Positions 29,852 to 38,949 are shown, counted from the stretch's first letter. The stretch: 64,000 nt of DNA from Yanghanlia caeni (GCA_030733815.1 JAUZQE010000011.1:26858-90857); one strand, 5' to 3'. Numbers and translations: made by a program. The notes: generated by a model not told the origin, from the letters alone.

Positions 29852-31078
29852 TCAGTGTAACGCCTCGTCGACCACTTCGATCCAGTGGCGTACCGGAACC
29901 TGCGCCCCGCTTTGCAGATGCGTGATGCAACCGATGTTCGACGACACGATGGAATCCGGCGCCCCGGCAGAGATGTTGCGCAGCTTGCGGTCGCGCAGGC
30001 GCGTGGACAGTTCTTTCTGGGTAATGGAATACGTGCCCGCCGAACCGCAGCACAAGTGCGATTCCTGAAATGGCACGAGTTCGAAGCCCAGGTCGCGCAG
30101 CACCGTTTCGGTGACGCCGCGCAGCTTCTGCCAATGCTGCAGGGTACAGGGGGGATGAAACGCATGTCGGCCGCTGACGGCGCCGATGCGCTGCCCCAGT
30201 TCGGCCGCGTGCGGCGCCAGCACCTCGGCGATGTCGCGCACCGCCTCGGAAAGCGCGCGCGCCCGCTCGGCGTAGATGGGATCGTTGCGCAGATGGTGCG
30301 CATATTCGCGCAGCATCGCGCCGCAGCCCGACGCGTTGGCCACGATGCACTCGGCCTCGCCGCGGTCGATCAGCGGCCACCAGACGTCGATGTTGGCCCG
30401 CATCTGGTCGAGCGCCTGGTCGTGGGCATCGAGATGCAGGTTGATGGCCCCGCAGCAGCCCGCGCCCGGCACCACGCGCGTACCGATACCCACGGCATCA
30501 AGCACGCGAATGGTGGCCTCGTCGATGGCGGGCATCATGGCCGGCTGCACGCAGCCGCGCAGCATAATGACCTGCCGCGGGTGGCGCAGGGTGTCGGTGG
30601 GAACGGGCCGCGCCTTGTGCAGAGGCGGCACCTTGCTGCGCAAGACCGCCGGCAGCAGGGGCCGCAGCATGCGGCCAACGGTCATGGCAGGGCCGAACAG
30701 CGGCGAATTGAGGCCGTGGCGCAGCACACTTCGCAGCAGTCGATCGGAAAGCGGGCGCTCGACCTTCTGAGCCACCACGGCCCGGCCGATATCGACCAGC
30801 TTGCCGTATTCCACGCCCGACGGGCAGGTGGTTTCACAGTTGCGGCACGTGAGGCAGCGGTCGAGGTGCAGCTGCGTGGTTTCGCTGACCGCCCCGCCCT
30901 CGAGCATTTCCTTTATGAGGTAAATGCGCCCGCGCGGACTGTCGAGCTCGTCGCCCAGTTCCTGATACGTGGGGCACGTGGCCTGGCAGAAGCCGCAATG
31001 CACGCAACGGCGCAGGATCTCGTCGGCGGTTTCGCCCTCGGGCGTATCGCGTATCCAGGATGCAAGATTCGTCTGCAT
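29852..31078 (-). CDS. glcF: Glycolate oxidase iron-sulfur subunit
   Basis: Membrane-associated iron-sulfur subunit that passes electrons from the GlcD flavin to the quinone pool. It is 408 residues. Two ferredoxin-type clusters are near the N-terminus (CVHCGFCQATCPT and CLTCRNCETTCPSG). Two CCG domains follow (GAGCCGAINLH and LCCGSAGTYS), as in GlpC and LutA. The ATG starts four bases after the glcE stop. It is the last of a four-gene operon: D-lactate dehydrogenase, glcD, glcE and glcF. Confidence 0.95.
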   Translation of the reverse strand: MQTNLASWIRDTPEGETADEILRRCVHCGFCQATCPTYQELGDELDSPRGRIYLIKEMLEGGAVSETTQLHLDRCLTCRNCETTCPSGVEYGKLVDIGRAVVAQKVERPLSDRLLRSVLRHGLNSPLFGPAMTVGRMLRPLLPAVLRSKVPPLHKARPVPTDTLRHPRQVIMLRGCVQPAMMPAIDEATIRVLDAVGIGTRVVPGAGCCGAINLHLDAHDQALDQMRANIDVWWPLIDRGEAECIVANASGCGAMLREYAHHLRNDPIYAERARALSEAVRDIAEVLAPHAAELGQRIGAVSGRHAFHPPCTLQHWQKLRGVTETVLRDLGFELVPFQESHLCCGSAGTYSITQKELSTRLRDRKLRNISAGAPDSIVSSNIGCITHLQSGAQVPVRHWIEVVDEALH

Positions 31079-31081
31079 GAG

Positions 31082-32167
31082 TCAGAACTCGCGGAAAAGG
31101 CGGCCGGGGTTGAACATGCCGGTGGGGTCGAGTTCCTGCTTGAGGCGCTGGCTGATTACGCGCACTGCAGCAGAGACCGGGTGAAACACCGGCACTTGGG
31201 CCGTGCCTTCATAACGGTACAGCATGGCGTGGCCTCCGTGAGCCGAAGCCTTACTGCGAATAGTGTCGGCGTCGTGGGTGCCTGCAACCCAGCGCAGGCC
31301 CCCGTTCCATTCGATGAGGGTGTCGCCCAGACCCAGCGCCGGCGTGGTGGGTGGCACCGCCACACGCCACAGCGGACGGCTCTGGAACCAGGGGTGGGTC
31401 TGGTCGCGCATGGCATTCCAGAATTCGCCGGCCTGCTCGTCGGTGAGCCGCTCGCCGCCAATTGCGCGCCGTGCGCTGGCGATGGCCGGATCGCTGCCGG
31501 AGACCCGCACCCGCAGCACGCCCTTGCCGGCTTCCTGCAGCCAGCTGGTGGCCGAAATCGGCAGTGGCTTGCTGCGCCACGCGTTGAAGCGCTGCAACGC
31601 TTCGGCTTCGGAAACTTCGAGCATCAGCGTTTCTTCGACGAGCGGCATGGGCGCCACCTTGATCGAGACCTCGAGCATGGGCCCGAAAATGCCCATGGAG
31701 CCGGCCAGCAGGCGCGAGATGTCGTAGCCGGCGACGTTCTTCATGACTTCGCCGCCAAAGCGCAGAATGGTGCCGCTGGCATCGAGCAGCGTGGCACCCA
31801 GCACGAAATCGCGCAACGCGCCGGCCTGCATGCGGCGCGGCCCCGACAGCCCTGTTGCCACACAGCCGCCGATGGTCGACGCGGGGCCGAAGCGCGGCGG
31901 CTCGAACGCCAGCATCTGGCGCTTTTCGGCCAGCAGCGCTTCGATTTCTGCCAACGGTGTGCCGGCCCGGGCCGTGATGACGAGTTCGGATGGCTGGTAA
32001 TTGACCACGCCCTGAAACGGCGAGATGTCGAGCAGGGAGCCGTTGGGCAGCGGCGGCATGGCTTCGCCGTAAAACTGCTTGGTGCCACCACCTTGCAGGT
32101 ACAGCGGCCGCTGACTCGCCCGGGCGGTCATGACCTTGTCGATCATCTCGGAAAGGACATATTCCAT
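31082..32167 (-). CDS. glcE: Glycolate oxidase FAD-binding subunit
   Basis: Second flavin subunit of glycolate oxidase, 361 residues, with an FAD_binding_4 domain: LYLQGGGTKQFYG, then STIGGCVATGLSGPRRMQAG and KNVAGYDISRLLAGSMG. It lacks the long N-terminal extension of GlcD. The start at 32167 (MEYVLSEMIDK) follows GAGG; upstream codons in the frame have no ribosome binding site. It begins eight bases after the glcD stop. Confidence 0.94.
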   Translation of the reverse strand: MEYVLSEMIDKVMTARASQRPLYLQGGGTKQFYGEAMPPLPNGSLLDISPFQGVVNYQPSELVITARAGTPLAEIEALLAEKRQMLAFEPPRFGPASTIGGCVATGLSGPRRMQAGALRDFVLGATLLDASGTILRFGGEVMKNVAGYDISRLLAGSMGIFGPMLEVSIKVAPMPLVEETLMLEVSEAEALQRFNAWRSKPLPISATSWLQEAGKGVLRVRVSGSDPAIASARRAIGGERLTDEQAGEFWNAMRDQTHPWFQSRPLWRVAVPPTTPALGLGDTLIEWNGGLRWVAGTHDADTIRSKASAHGGHAMLYRYEGTAQVPVFHPVSAAVRVISQRLKQELDPTGMFNPGRLFREF

Positions 32168-32175
32168 CGAGGACC

Positions 32176-33669
32176 TCAGAATCGGGGAATGTCCGGGAAG
32201 CGTAGCTCGCCGGCATGAACGTGCATGCGCCCATACTCGGCGCAGCGCGCGAGCGTGGGAATGACTTTTTCGGGGTTCAGCAGGCCGTACGGGTCGAAGC
32301 CGCGCTTGAAGGCGAGGAAAAAGTCGAGTTCCTGGCGCGAGAACTGCACGCACATCTGATTGATTTTTTCGATGCCCACGCCGTGTTCGCCGGTCACGGT
32401 GCCGCCGACCTCGACGCACAGTTCGAGGATGGCCGCGCCGAACTGTTCGGCGCGTTCGATTTCACCCGGGGCGTTGGCGTCGAACAGAATGAGCGGGTGC
32501 AGGTTGCCGTCGCCGGCGTGAAACACGTTGGCGCAACGCAGGCCGTATTCCTCTTCCATGTCGACAATGGCGTTCAGCACGCGCGCCAGGTGACGGCGCG
32601 GAATGGTGCCGTCCATGCAGTAGTAATCGGGCGACACGCGCCCGGCCGCGGGAAACGCATTCTTGCGCCCCGCCCAGAAGCGCAGGCGCTCTTCTTCCGA
32701 ATTCGATACCTGCAGACGTGTGGCCCCCGCCTTGGCGAAGACGTCGTTCATGCGGCGGATCTCGTCTTCCACCTCTTCGAGCGTGCCGTCGGATTCGCAC
32801 AGCAGAATGGCCTCGGCCTCGAGGTCGTAGCCCGCGTTCACAAAGGGCTCGACCATGTGCGTGGCGCGCTTGTCCATCATTTCGAGCCCGGCAGGCACGA
32901 TGCCTTCGGCAATGACGTTGGCCACCGCGTCGCCGGCGGCTTCCACCGACGGGAAGCTGGCCATGATGACGCGCGCGCAGGCCGGTGACGGAATGAGCTT
33001 GACGGTGGCCTGCGTGACGATGCCCAGCATGCCCTCGGAGCCGATGTACGCCGCCAGCAGATCGAGCCCGGGCGAATCGGGCGCCTCGGAGCCAAATTCG
33101 ACGATGTCGCCGTCGATGGTGACGACACGCACGCGCAGCACGTTATGCACGGTAAGCCCGTACTTGAGGCAGTGCACGCCGCCGGAGTTTTCAGCAATGT
33201 TGCCGCCGATGGAACAGGCAATCTGGCTGGAGGGGTCGGGTGCGTAGTACAGCCCGTGGGCAGCGGCGGCTTCGGAAATGGCCAGATTGCGCACGCCCGG
33301 TTCGACCACCGCCGTGGCCGATTCAGGGTCGATGGAAACGATGCGGTTCAACTTGGCCAGACCCAGCAGCACGCCGCGCGGATGCGGCATGGCACCCCCC
33401 GACAGCCCCGTGCCGGCGCCGCGCGCTACGATGGGGATGTTCAGGGCCTTGCAGGCGCGCACCACGGCAATGACCTGTTCCTCGGATTCGGGCAGGATCA
33501 CCACGGGGGGCAGACTGCGATACAGCGACAGGCCGTCGCACTCGTAGGGGCGCGTATCTTCTTCGCGCGTAAGAATACAGTGGGCGGGAATCTGCCCTGC
33601 CAGGCGCTGCAACAACGCATTGAAGTCGGCCGCAGTCACCATAACCGGGTTGGTCGCATTGGCGCTCAT
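32176..33669 (-). CDS. glcD: Glycolate oxidase subunit GlcD
   Basis: FAD subunit that oxidises glycolate to glyoxylate, 497 residues. The flavin-binding PP motif is VARGAGTGLSGGAMPHPRG, followed by SIGGNIAENSGGVHCLKYG and YIGSEGMLGIVTQATVKL. The C-terminal cap contains HAGDGNLHPLILFD and GEHGVGIEKI, with the family's substrate-binding His and Glu. It is downstream of the D-lactate dehydrogenase by 33 bases and upstream of glcE and glcF. Co-expression links glycolate and lactate use. Confidence 0.95.
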   Translation of the reverse strand: MSANATNPVMVTAADFNALLQRLAGQIPAHCILTREEDTRPYECDGLSLYRSLPPVVILPESEEQVIAVVRACKALNIPIVARGAGTGLSGGAMPHPRGVLLGLAKLNRIVSIDPESATAVVEPGVRNLAISEAAAAHGLYYAPDPSSQIACSIGGNIAENSGGVHCLKYGLTVHNVLRVRVVTIDGDIVEFGSEAPDSPGLDLLAAYIGSEGMLGIVTQATVKLIPSPACARVIMASFPSVEAAGDAVANVIAEGIVPAGLEMMDKRATHMVEPFVNAGYDLEAEAILLCESDGTLEEVEDEIRRMNDVFAKAGATRLQVSNSEEERLRFWAGRKNAFPAAGRVSPDYYCMDGTIPRRHLARVLNAIVDMEEEYGLRCANVFHAGDGNLHPLILFDANAPGEIERAEQFGAAILELCVEVGGTVTGEHGVGIEKINQMCVQFSRQELDFFLAFKRGFDPYGLLNPEKVIPTLARCAEYGRMHVHAGELRFPDIPRF

Positions 33670-33702
33670 ATTCAGTACCGTCAGGCATGCCTGCCCGATG
33701 CT

Positions 33703-35136
33703 TCAGGCGGCATGCTCAGTTGCCGGGCCGGATGGAATGATCTTGCCCGGATTCAGAATGTTGTGCGGATCGAAGGCGCGCTTGAGCGCAGCCATGAGAT
33801 CGAGCGCGTCGCGCCCGAACTCCATTTCCATGAAGGGCATTTTGTGCAGCCCCACCCCATGTTCGCCGGTGCACGTGCCCTGCATGCGGATGGCGCGTTC
33901 GACCAGGCGGCGGTTGAGCGCTTCCGATTCGGCGAATTCGGCCGGGTTGTCGGGGTCGAGCAGCATGAGCACGTGGAAGTTGCCGTCGCCCACGTGGCCC
34001 ACGATGGTGTACGGGAAGCTGGCCTGGTCGAGTTCGGCCGCCGTTTCGGTGACGCATTCCGCGAGCCGTGAAATGGGCACGCAGACGTCGGTGGTGCTGG
34101 AGCGGCACCCCGGGCGCAGCTGCAGCCCTGCAAAATACGCATTGTGCCGCGCCGTCCAGAGGCGGTTGCGGTCTTCGGGGTGTTCGGCCCAGGCGAAATC
34201 TTCGCCGCCATTGGCGCGGGCGATTTCCTGCACGGTTTCGGCCTGTTCACGTACGCCCGAAGGGCTGCCGTGAAATTCGAACAGCAGCAGCGGGGATTCT
34301 TTGAGAGTGAGCTTGCTGTAGGCATTGGTGGCACGCACCGCGGCCGTATCCATGAACTCGACCCGTGCCACCGGCACGCCCATTTGAATGACCTCGATGA
34401 CGCTTTGCACCGCCGAGCGCAGGTCGGGGAAGTTGCAGATGGCCGCAGAAATGGCTTCGGGTTGCGGGTACAGGCGCACCGTGACTTCGGTGATGATGCC
34501 CAGCGTACCTTCGCTGCCCACGAACACGCGGGTGAGATCGTAGCCGGCGGACGATTTGCGCGCCCGCCCTGCGGTGTCGATGATGCGGCCGTCGGCCGTG
34601 ACCACCTTGAGCGAAACCACGTTTTCGCGCATGGTGCCATAACGCACCGCGTTGGTGCCTGAAGCGCGGGTGGCCGCCATGCCCCCCAGGCTGGCGTCGG
34701 CACCGGGATCGATGGGGAAGAACAGCCCCGTATCGCGAATGTGGTCGTTCAGCTGCTTGCGGGTGACACCCGCCTGTACGGTGGCGGTGAAGTCTTCGGC
34801 ATGCACCGCCACGATGTGGTTCATGCCCGAGAGGTCGAGCGACACCCCGCCCTGAACGGCCAGCAGGTGGCCTTCGAGCGAGGAACCGACGCCATAGGGA
34901 ATGAGCGGCACGTGATGCCTGTGGCAATGCGCCGCCACCCAAGCGACTTCTTCTGTAGAGGTGGCGTACACCACGGCGTCGGGCGGCATGGCGGCGTACG
35001 GCGATTCGTCGCGGCCATGGTGTTCACGTACCGCCGCGGCTGTAGACAGGCGATCGCCGAAACGCTCACGCAGGGCTTCGATGAACCCTGCAGGAATGGC
35101 TCTACGCTGGATGTGCGCCGGATGAGTGGCATTCAC
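33703..35136 (-). CDS. FAD-linked D-lactate dehydrogenase (cytochrome type)
   Basis: Flavoprotein of 477 residues in the same superfamily as GlcD, closest to D-lactate dehydrogenases (cytochrome) such as yeast Dld1/2. FAD-binding: IPYGVGSSLEGHLLAVQGG, DPGADASLGGMAATRASG and VFVGSEGTLGIITEVTV. The C-terminal domain has GHVGDGNFHVLMLLD and GTCTGEHGVGLHKM, with metal and substrate residues conserved. First gene of the operon; its start at 35136 is 103 bases from the aroG stop. The substrate could also be another 2-hydroxy acid. Confidence 0.88.
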   Translation of the reverse strand: MNATHPAHIQRRAIPAGFIEALRERFGDRLSTAAAVREHHGRDESPYAAMPPDAVVYATSTEEVAWVAAHCHRHHVPLIPYGVGSSLEGHLLAVQGGVSLDLSGMNHIVAVHAEDFTATVQAGVTRKQLNDHIRDTGLFFPIDPGADASLGGMAATRASGTNAVRYGTMRENVVSLKVVTADGRIIDTAGRARKSSAGYDLTRVFVGSEGTLGIITEVTVRLYPQPEAISAAICNFPDLRSAVQSVIEVIQMGVPVARVEFMDTAAVRATNAYSKLTLKESPLLLFEFHGSPSGVREQAETVQEIARANGGEDFAWAEHPEDRNRLWTARHNAYFAGLQLRPGCRSSTTDVCVPISRLAECVTETAAELDQASFPYTIVGHVGDGNFHVLMLLDPDNPAEFAESEALNRRLVERAIRMQGTCTGEHGVGLHKMPFMEMEFGRDALDLMAALKRAFDPHNILNPGKIIPSGPATEHAA

Positions 35137-35239
35137 GCTGGTATTCCTTTTATTGTTCGCGCACGCCCCGGGGAACTACTTGCGCAACATCCGCCGTGCG
35201 CCAGGCGGGCGCACGGCGGACACAACCATACTACCTTTT

Positions 35240-36346
35240 TTACGCAGCGCTGCCGATCAGGGCATTTGCTGATTGCGACGCATGCTTGCGGCGCGCCTTC
35301 ACGGCGTCGGAAAGCCGCTTGAGCACACGCAGGGAATCGTCCCAATCGATGCAGCCGTCGGTAATGCTCTGGCCGTATACGGGTTCTTGCCCCGGCACCA
35401 GATCCTGGCGGCCGGCCACAAGATTGCTTTCGACCATGACGCCGAAGATGCGATCATCGCCCGCCTCGACCTGGGCCGCCACCTCGTCGATCACGATCGG
35501 CTGACGGCGGTAATCTTTGTTGCTGTTGGCGTGGCTTGCGTCGATCATCAGGCGCGGCAGCACACCGGCCTTGGCGATCATTTGCGCGGCGGCCTCGACA
35601 CTGGCCGCATCGTAGTTGGGTTCCTTGCCGCCCCGCAGAATCACGTGGCAGTCTTTATTGCCCACGGTAGAGACGATGGCGGAATGCCCGCCCTTTGTAA
35701 CCGACAGGAAGTGGTGCGGCTGCGAGGCAGCCAGCATCGCGTCGACGGCGATCTTTACGTCGCCGCCCGTGCCGTTCTTGAACCCGACCGGGCACGACAG
35801 CCCCGAGGCCAGCTCGCGGTGCACCTGGCTTTCGGTGGTGCGTGCGCCAATGGCGCCCCACGCCACCAGGTCGGCAATGTACTGCGGCGTGATCATGTCC
35901 AGGAACTCGCAGCCTGCGGGCAGACCCATTTCATTGACCTGAATGAGCAGCTCGCGCGCGGTGCGCAGACCCTTGTTGATGTTGAAGCTGCCATCGAGCG
36001 CGGGGTCGTTGATGAGCCCCTTCCAGCCCACGGTCGTGCGCGGCTTTTCGAAGTACACGCGCATGATGATCTCGAGCTCGCCCTTGTAAAGTTCGCGCTG
36101 TTCCTGCAGACGGCGGGCGTAATCGAGCGCGGCCGCGGTGTTATGAATGGAGCACGGGCCGATCACGACCACGATCCGGTCGTCGGTGCCATTAAGCACG
36201 TTGTGCACGGCGCGACGCGACTCGTAAACCACCGAAGAGATTTCAGGCGTGCACGGAAATTCGCGCATGATGTGTGCGGGCGGAGAAAGCTCCTTGATTT
36301 CCCGGATTCGTAAGTCGTCGGTATTGTGTGACACGGTATGCTCCAT
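35240..36346 (-). CDS. aroG: 3-deoxy-7-phosphoheptulonate (DAHP) synthase, class I
   Basis: Condenses phosphoenolpyruvate and erythrose 4-phosphate, the first step of aromatic amino-acid synthesis. It is 368 residues. Signatures: VVIGPCSIHN, MRVYFEKPRTTVGWKGLIND, GARTTESQVHRELASGLSCP, GFKNGTGGDV, ILRGGKEPNYD and the metal-binding DASHANSNKD. The N-terminal extension (MEHTVSHNTDDLRIREIKEL) is the allosteric region in the E. coli AroG/F/H type. The gene is preceded by a Phe-rich leader and a transcription attenuator (separate entries), so expression probably tracks phenylalanyl-tRNA charging. Confidence 0.95.
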   Translation of the reverse strand: MEHTVSHNTDDLRIREIKELSPPAHIMREFPCTPEISSVVYESRRAVHNVLNGTDDRIVVVIGPCSIHNTAAALDYARRLQEQRELYKGELEIIMRVYFEKPRTTVGWKGLINDPALDGSFNINKGLRTARELLIQVNEMGLPAGCEFLDMITPQYIADLVAWGAIGARTTESQVHRELASGLSCPVGFKNGTGGDVKIAVDAMLAASQPHHFLSVTKGGHSAIVSTVGNKDCHVILRGGKEPNYDAASVEAAAQMIAKAGVLPRLMIDASHANSNKDYRRQPIVIDEVAAQVEAGDDRIFGVMVESNLVAGRQDLVPGQEPVYGQSITDGCIDWDDSLRVLKRLSDAVKARRKHASQSANALIGSAA

Positions 36347-36375
36347 TGGGTTTGACCGGCTGCCAGTGCGGATAC

Positions 36376-36411
36376 AAAAAAAGCCGCCTGGCGTTGCGCC
36401 GGCGGCTTTTT
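36376..36411 (-). terminator. Attenuator terminator ahead of aroG
   Basis: On the minus strand the stem GCCGCC/GGCGGC, extended by GGCG/CGCC around a CAA loop with one bulge, is followed by seven T. It lies 30 bases upstream of the aroG start, inside the transcribed leader, where a plain terminator would stop the gene. An alternative antiterminator is possible: CGCTGGCG (complement of 36455-36462) pairs with CGCCGGCG (complement of 36397-36404), and GGGAA (36444-36448) with TTCCC (36412-36416). The two structures share bases and exclude each other. Confidence 0.85.
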
Positions 36412-36427
36412 GGGAATCTGACTGTTT

Positions 36428-36523
36428 TCAGTGCGTACGACGTTTCCCTTCCTGCGCCAGCGGCATAGGAAAAGCATAAAAGTAAAAAAAGAAAAACGAG
36501 AAAACGTTACGCATGTCGTTCAT
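36428..36523 (-). CDS. Phenylalanine-rich leader peptide of aroG
   Basis: A 31-codon open frame (ATG 36523, TGA 36428) on the aroG strand. Residues 8-18 read FSFFFFYFYAF: seven Phe and two Tyr in eleven positions, at 36470-36502. This is the pattern of the E. coli PheA and PheM leader peptides. The stop lies in the loop between the two antiterminator arms, so a ribosome that finishes the peptide would break that structure, while one stalled on Phe codons would leave it free. Further in-frame ATGs at 36514 and about 36535 make the exact start uncertain; the ribosome binding site is poor (GGGAAG). Function is inferred from sequence; no expression data. Confidence 0.85.
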   Translation of the reverse strand: MNDMRNVFSFFFFYFYAFPMPLAQEGKRRTH

Positions 36524-36594
36524 GTTAGCACGCATCTTCCCGTCATGCCAAGCCCTTTCAGCCCGTATTTGTAACAGCGCCACAGGCATACCCC

Positions 36595-36627
36595 TTGCTC
36601 GGGGCGGGTTCCCGCCGCCCCGAGCAA
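36595..36627. other. Perfect 13-bp inverted repeat between aroG leader and ehuB
   Basis: TTGCTCGGGGCGG at 36595-36607 is exactly complemented by CCGCCCCGAGCAA at 36615-36627, with a seven-base loop. No T-run follows on either strand. It lies in the divergent region between the aroG leader and the ehuBCDA operon, so an operator or insulating hairpin is possible. No function is shown. Confidence 0.6.
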
Positions 36628-36637
36628 TTCATTTGAG

Positions 36638-36654
36638 CCGAAATTATTATTCGG
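36638..36654. promoter_or_regulatory. Possible operator dyad upstream of ehuB
   Basis: CCGAA and TTCGG flank an AT-rich seven-base centre (17 bp in all), placed 63-79 bases before ehuB and just upstream of a CATAAT -10-like box at 36669-36674. Its position suits a repressor such as the nearby MarR protein, but this is inference from symmetry only. Confidence 0.35.
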
Positions 36655-36716
36655 TGTATTATTTTTTGCATAATCATTTCCACCGCACACGATTCACGAT
36701 TCCGAGGAGCTAACCA

Positions 36717-37577
36717 ATGAACATGATCCGATCCCGTCTCGCCCTGGCGCTGGCCGCTGCGGTGGCGATCTGCGCCCCCCTTTCGGCGGCCCAGTCCGCC
36801 ACGCTGGAAGAGATCAAGCAGCGCGGCCAGATTCGCATCGCGGTGGCCAACGAGATTCCGTACGGCTATGTCGACATGAACGGCGAGGCCAAAGGTGCCG
36901 GCCCCGACGTTGCCCGCGAAATCATGCGCCAGCTGGGCATCAACAAGATCGAGTGGATCACCACCAGCTTCAGTTCGCTGATTCCCGGCCTGCGCGCCGA
37001 CCACTTCGACATGGTGGCCGCCGAGATGGCCGTTCTGCCCGAGCGCTGCAAGCAGGTGCTGTTCTCCGAACCGAACTCGTCGTATGGCGAAGGGTTGCTG
37101 GTCGCGAAGGGCAACCCGCACGACCTGCACGCCTACCAGGATTTCGCAGAATCCGACCAGAAAGTGGCAATCATGGCCGGCGCCGATCAGCTTGAAATGC
37201 TGCAGGCGCTGAACGTTCCGGAAGAGCGCATGGTCACCATCTCGAACAATGCGGATGCCATTTCCACCGTGACCACCGGGCGCGCCGCCGCCTACGCCGC
37301 CACCAGCCTCACGGTCAGCGAACTGGCCAAGCAGAGCGACCGGGTCGAGGCGGCAGCCAATTTCACTGACCCTGTGATCAACGGCGAACCGGTACGCAGC
37401 TGGGGGGCCTTCACCTTCAGCCAGAACTCGCAAGACCTGCGCGATGCGGTAAGTGAAGAACTGATGAAGTTCAAGCAGACCGAAAAATGGAAGGAGATCT
37501 TGAGCCAATACGGCTTTAGCGATACCGACGCCAGCGAATCCACCGCACGCACGACCGAACAGCTCTGCGCCGGCTAA
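36717..37577 (+). CDS. ehuB: Ectoine/hydroxyectoine-binding protein
   Basis: Periplasmic solute-binding protein, family 3, of 286 residues, with a Sec signal peptide (ALALAAAVAICAPLSAAQSA). It begins with LEEIKQRGQIRIAVANEIPYG, then VDMNGEAKGAGPDVAREIMR, and has FSSLIPGLRADHFDMVAAEM, all typical of EhuB. It captures ectoine and 5-hydroxyectoine, compatible solutes. An AGGAG ribosome binding site precedes the ATG. First in an ehuBCDA operon with complete permease and ATPase genes. Confidence 0.92.
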   Translation: MNMIRSRLALALAAAVAICAPLSAAQSATLEEIKQRGQIRIAVANEIPYGYVDMNGEAKGAGPDVAREIMRQLGINKIEWITTSFSSLIPGLRADHFDMVAAEMAVLPERCKQVLFSEPNSSYGEGLLVAKGNPHDLHAYQDFAESDQKVAIMAGADQLEMLQALNVPEERMVTISNNADAISTVTTGRAAAYAATSLTVSELAKQSDRVEAAANFTDPVINGEPVRSWGAFTFSQNSQDLRDAVSEELMKFKQTEKWKEILSQYGFSDTDASESTARTTEQLCAG

Positions 37578-37583
37578 CCTGGC

Positions 37584-38255
37584 ATGCAATGGCTGAACTA
37601 CCTCCCGCCCCTGCTGGAAGGCGCCTGGGTCACCGCCCAGCTCACGCTGTATTCCACGCTGCTGGGCGGGTTTTTTGCCTTCGCGCTGGGCCTCGGGCGG
37701 CTTTCCGGCAACTGGCTGCTCAAGGGCTTCTCGGTTGCCATGATCGAGGTGTTTCGCGGTACGTCGCTGCTGGTGCAACTGTTCTGGCTGTATTTTGCCC
37801 TGCCCCTGGTGGGTCAAATGCTGGGGCTCGATTGGCGCCTGCCGCCACTGGTGGCGGGCACCCTGGCCCTGGGCCTGAACATCGGTGCATACGGTGCCGA
37901 AGTGGTGCGCGGCGCGATTCAGGCCGTGCCGCTCAGCCAGTATGAAGCCGCCAAGGCGCTGGATTTCACCCCGCGCCAGACCCTGTGGCGCATCGCGCTG
38001 CCGCAGTCGATTCCCGAAATGCTGCCCAGCTTCGGCAACCTGGCCGTACAGAATCTGAAAGACACCGCGCTGGTTTCGCTGATCAGCCTGGGCGACATGA
38101 CGTTCCGTGCGGAACAGATCCGCAATTTCACTCAGGACAGCACGACGGTATATACATTGTTGCTATTCATGTACTTTGGCATGGCACTGGTGCTGGCCGG
38201 GCTGATGAAGCTGCTGGAGGGCTCTGTGGGCCGCTGGCGCGCGGGGAGGTCGTGA
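37584..38255 (+). CDS. ehuC: Ectoine ABC importer permease EhuC
   Basis: Membrane subunit of 223 residues with the polar amino-acid ABC permease fold. LEGAWVTAQLTLYSTLLGGF and IEVFRGTSLLVQLFWLYFAL are the family signature near the N-terminus, and the EAA loop is AAKALDFTPRQTLWRIALPQ. The gene begins seven bases after ehuB and ends one base before ehuD, with no intergenic spacing. Confidence 0.92.
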   Translation: MQWLNYLPPLLEGAWVTAQLTLYSTLLGGFFAFALGLGRLSGNWLLKGFSVAMIEVFRGTSLLVQLFWLYFALPLVGQMLGLDWRLPPLVAGTLALGLNIGAYGAEVVRGAIQAVPLSQYEAAKALDFTPRQTLWRIALPQSIPEMLPSFGNLAVQNLKDTALVSLISLGDMTFRAEQIRNFTQDSTTVYTLLLFMYFGMALVLAGLMKLLEGSVGRWRAGRS

Positions 38256-38256
38256 C

Positions 38257-38949
38257 ATGCTGATGGGCATCGAATGGGACACCTCGAGCCAGTGGGCGTT
38301 CGCGATTTCGATTCTGCCGATTCTGGCCAAAGGGCTGCTGGTCACGCTGCAGGCCACGGCGGTGGGGTTCATCATCGCCCTGGTGCTGGGCCTGATTCTG
38401 GCTTCCCTCAAGACCTCGCGGCTCAAGATCGTGGCCTGGCCGGCGCGCTTCATCACCGAATTCATACGCGATACCCCGCTGCTGGTGCAGCTGTTCTTCC
38501 TGTACTACGTGCTACCCGAATACGGCATCATTCTGCCCGCCTTCATGACCGGGGCGCTGGCCCTGGGCCTGCAGTACAGCGCCTATACATCGGAAGTGTA
38601 TCGGGCCGGGCTCGAATCCGTGCCGCTGGGCCAGCACGAGGCGGCCCGTGCGCTTGATCTCTCGCCGCGACGCACGTTCACCGTGATCGTGGTGCCGCAG
38701 GCCATTCCGCGCATCATTCCGGCACTGGGCAATTACCTGGTGTCGATCATGAAAGACGTGCCGCTGCTTTCCGTGGTGGCGGTGCTGGAAATGCTGAATG
38801 TGGCAAAGATCATCGGCGACCGCACTTTCAATTACCTGATTCCGCTTTCCATGGTGGGCCTCATCTACCTGATTCTCACGCTGGTCGCGGCCGCGGGCAT
38901 CCGCTACCTCGATACCCGCCTGCCCAAACAAGGAATTCCGCTGAAATGA
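38257..38949 (+). CDS. ehuD: Ectoine ABC importer permease EhuD
   Basis: Second membrane subunit, 230 residues. The helix [20 protein letters not shown], then [20 protein letters not shown] and the EAA loop [20 protein letters not shown] identify it as an amino-acid-type permease paired with EhuC. Starts at 38257 and 38263 are both possible. The stop overlaps ehuA by four bases. Confidence 0.92.
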   Translation: MLMGIEWDTSSQWAFAISILPILAKGLLVTLQATAVGFIIALVLGLILASLKTSRLKIVAWPARFITEFIRDTPLLVQLFFLYYVLPEYGIILPAFMTGALALGLQYSAYTSEVYRAGLESVPLGQHEAARALDLSPRRTFTVIVVPQAIPRIIPALGNYLVSIMKDVPLLSVVAVLEMLNVAKIIGDRTFNYLIPLSMVGLIYLILTLVAAAGIRYLDTRLPKQGIPLK

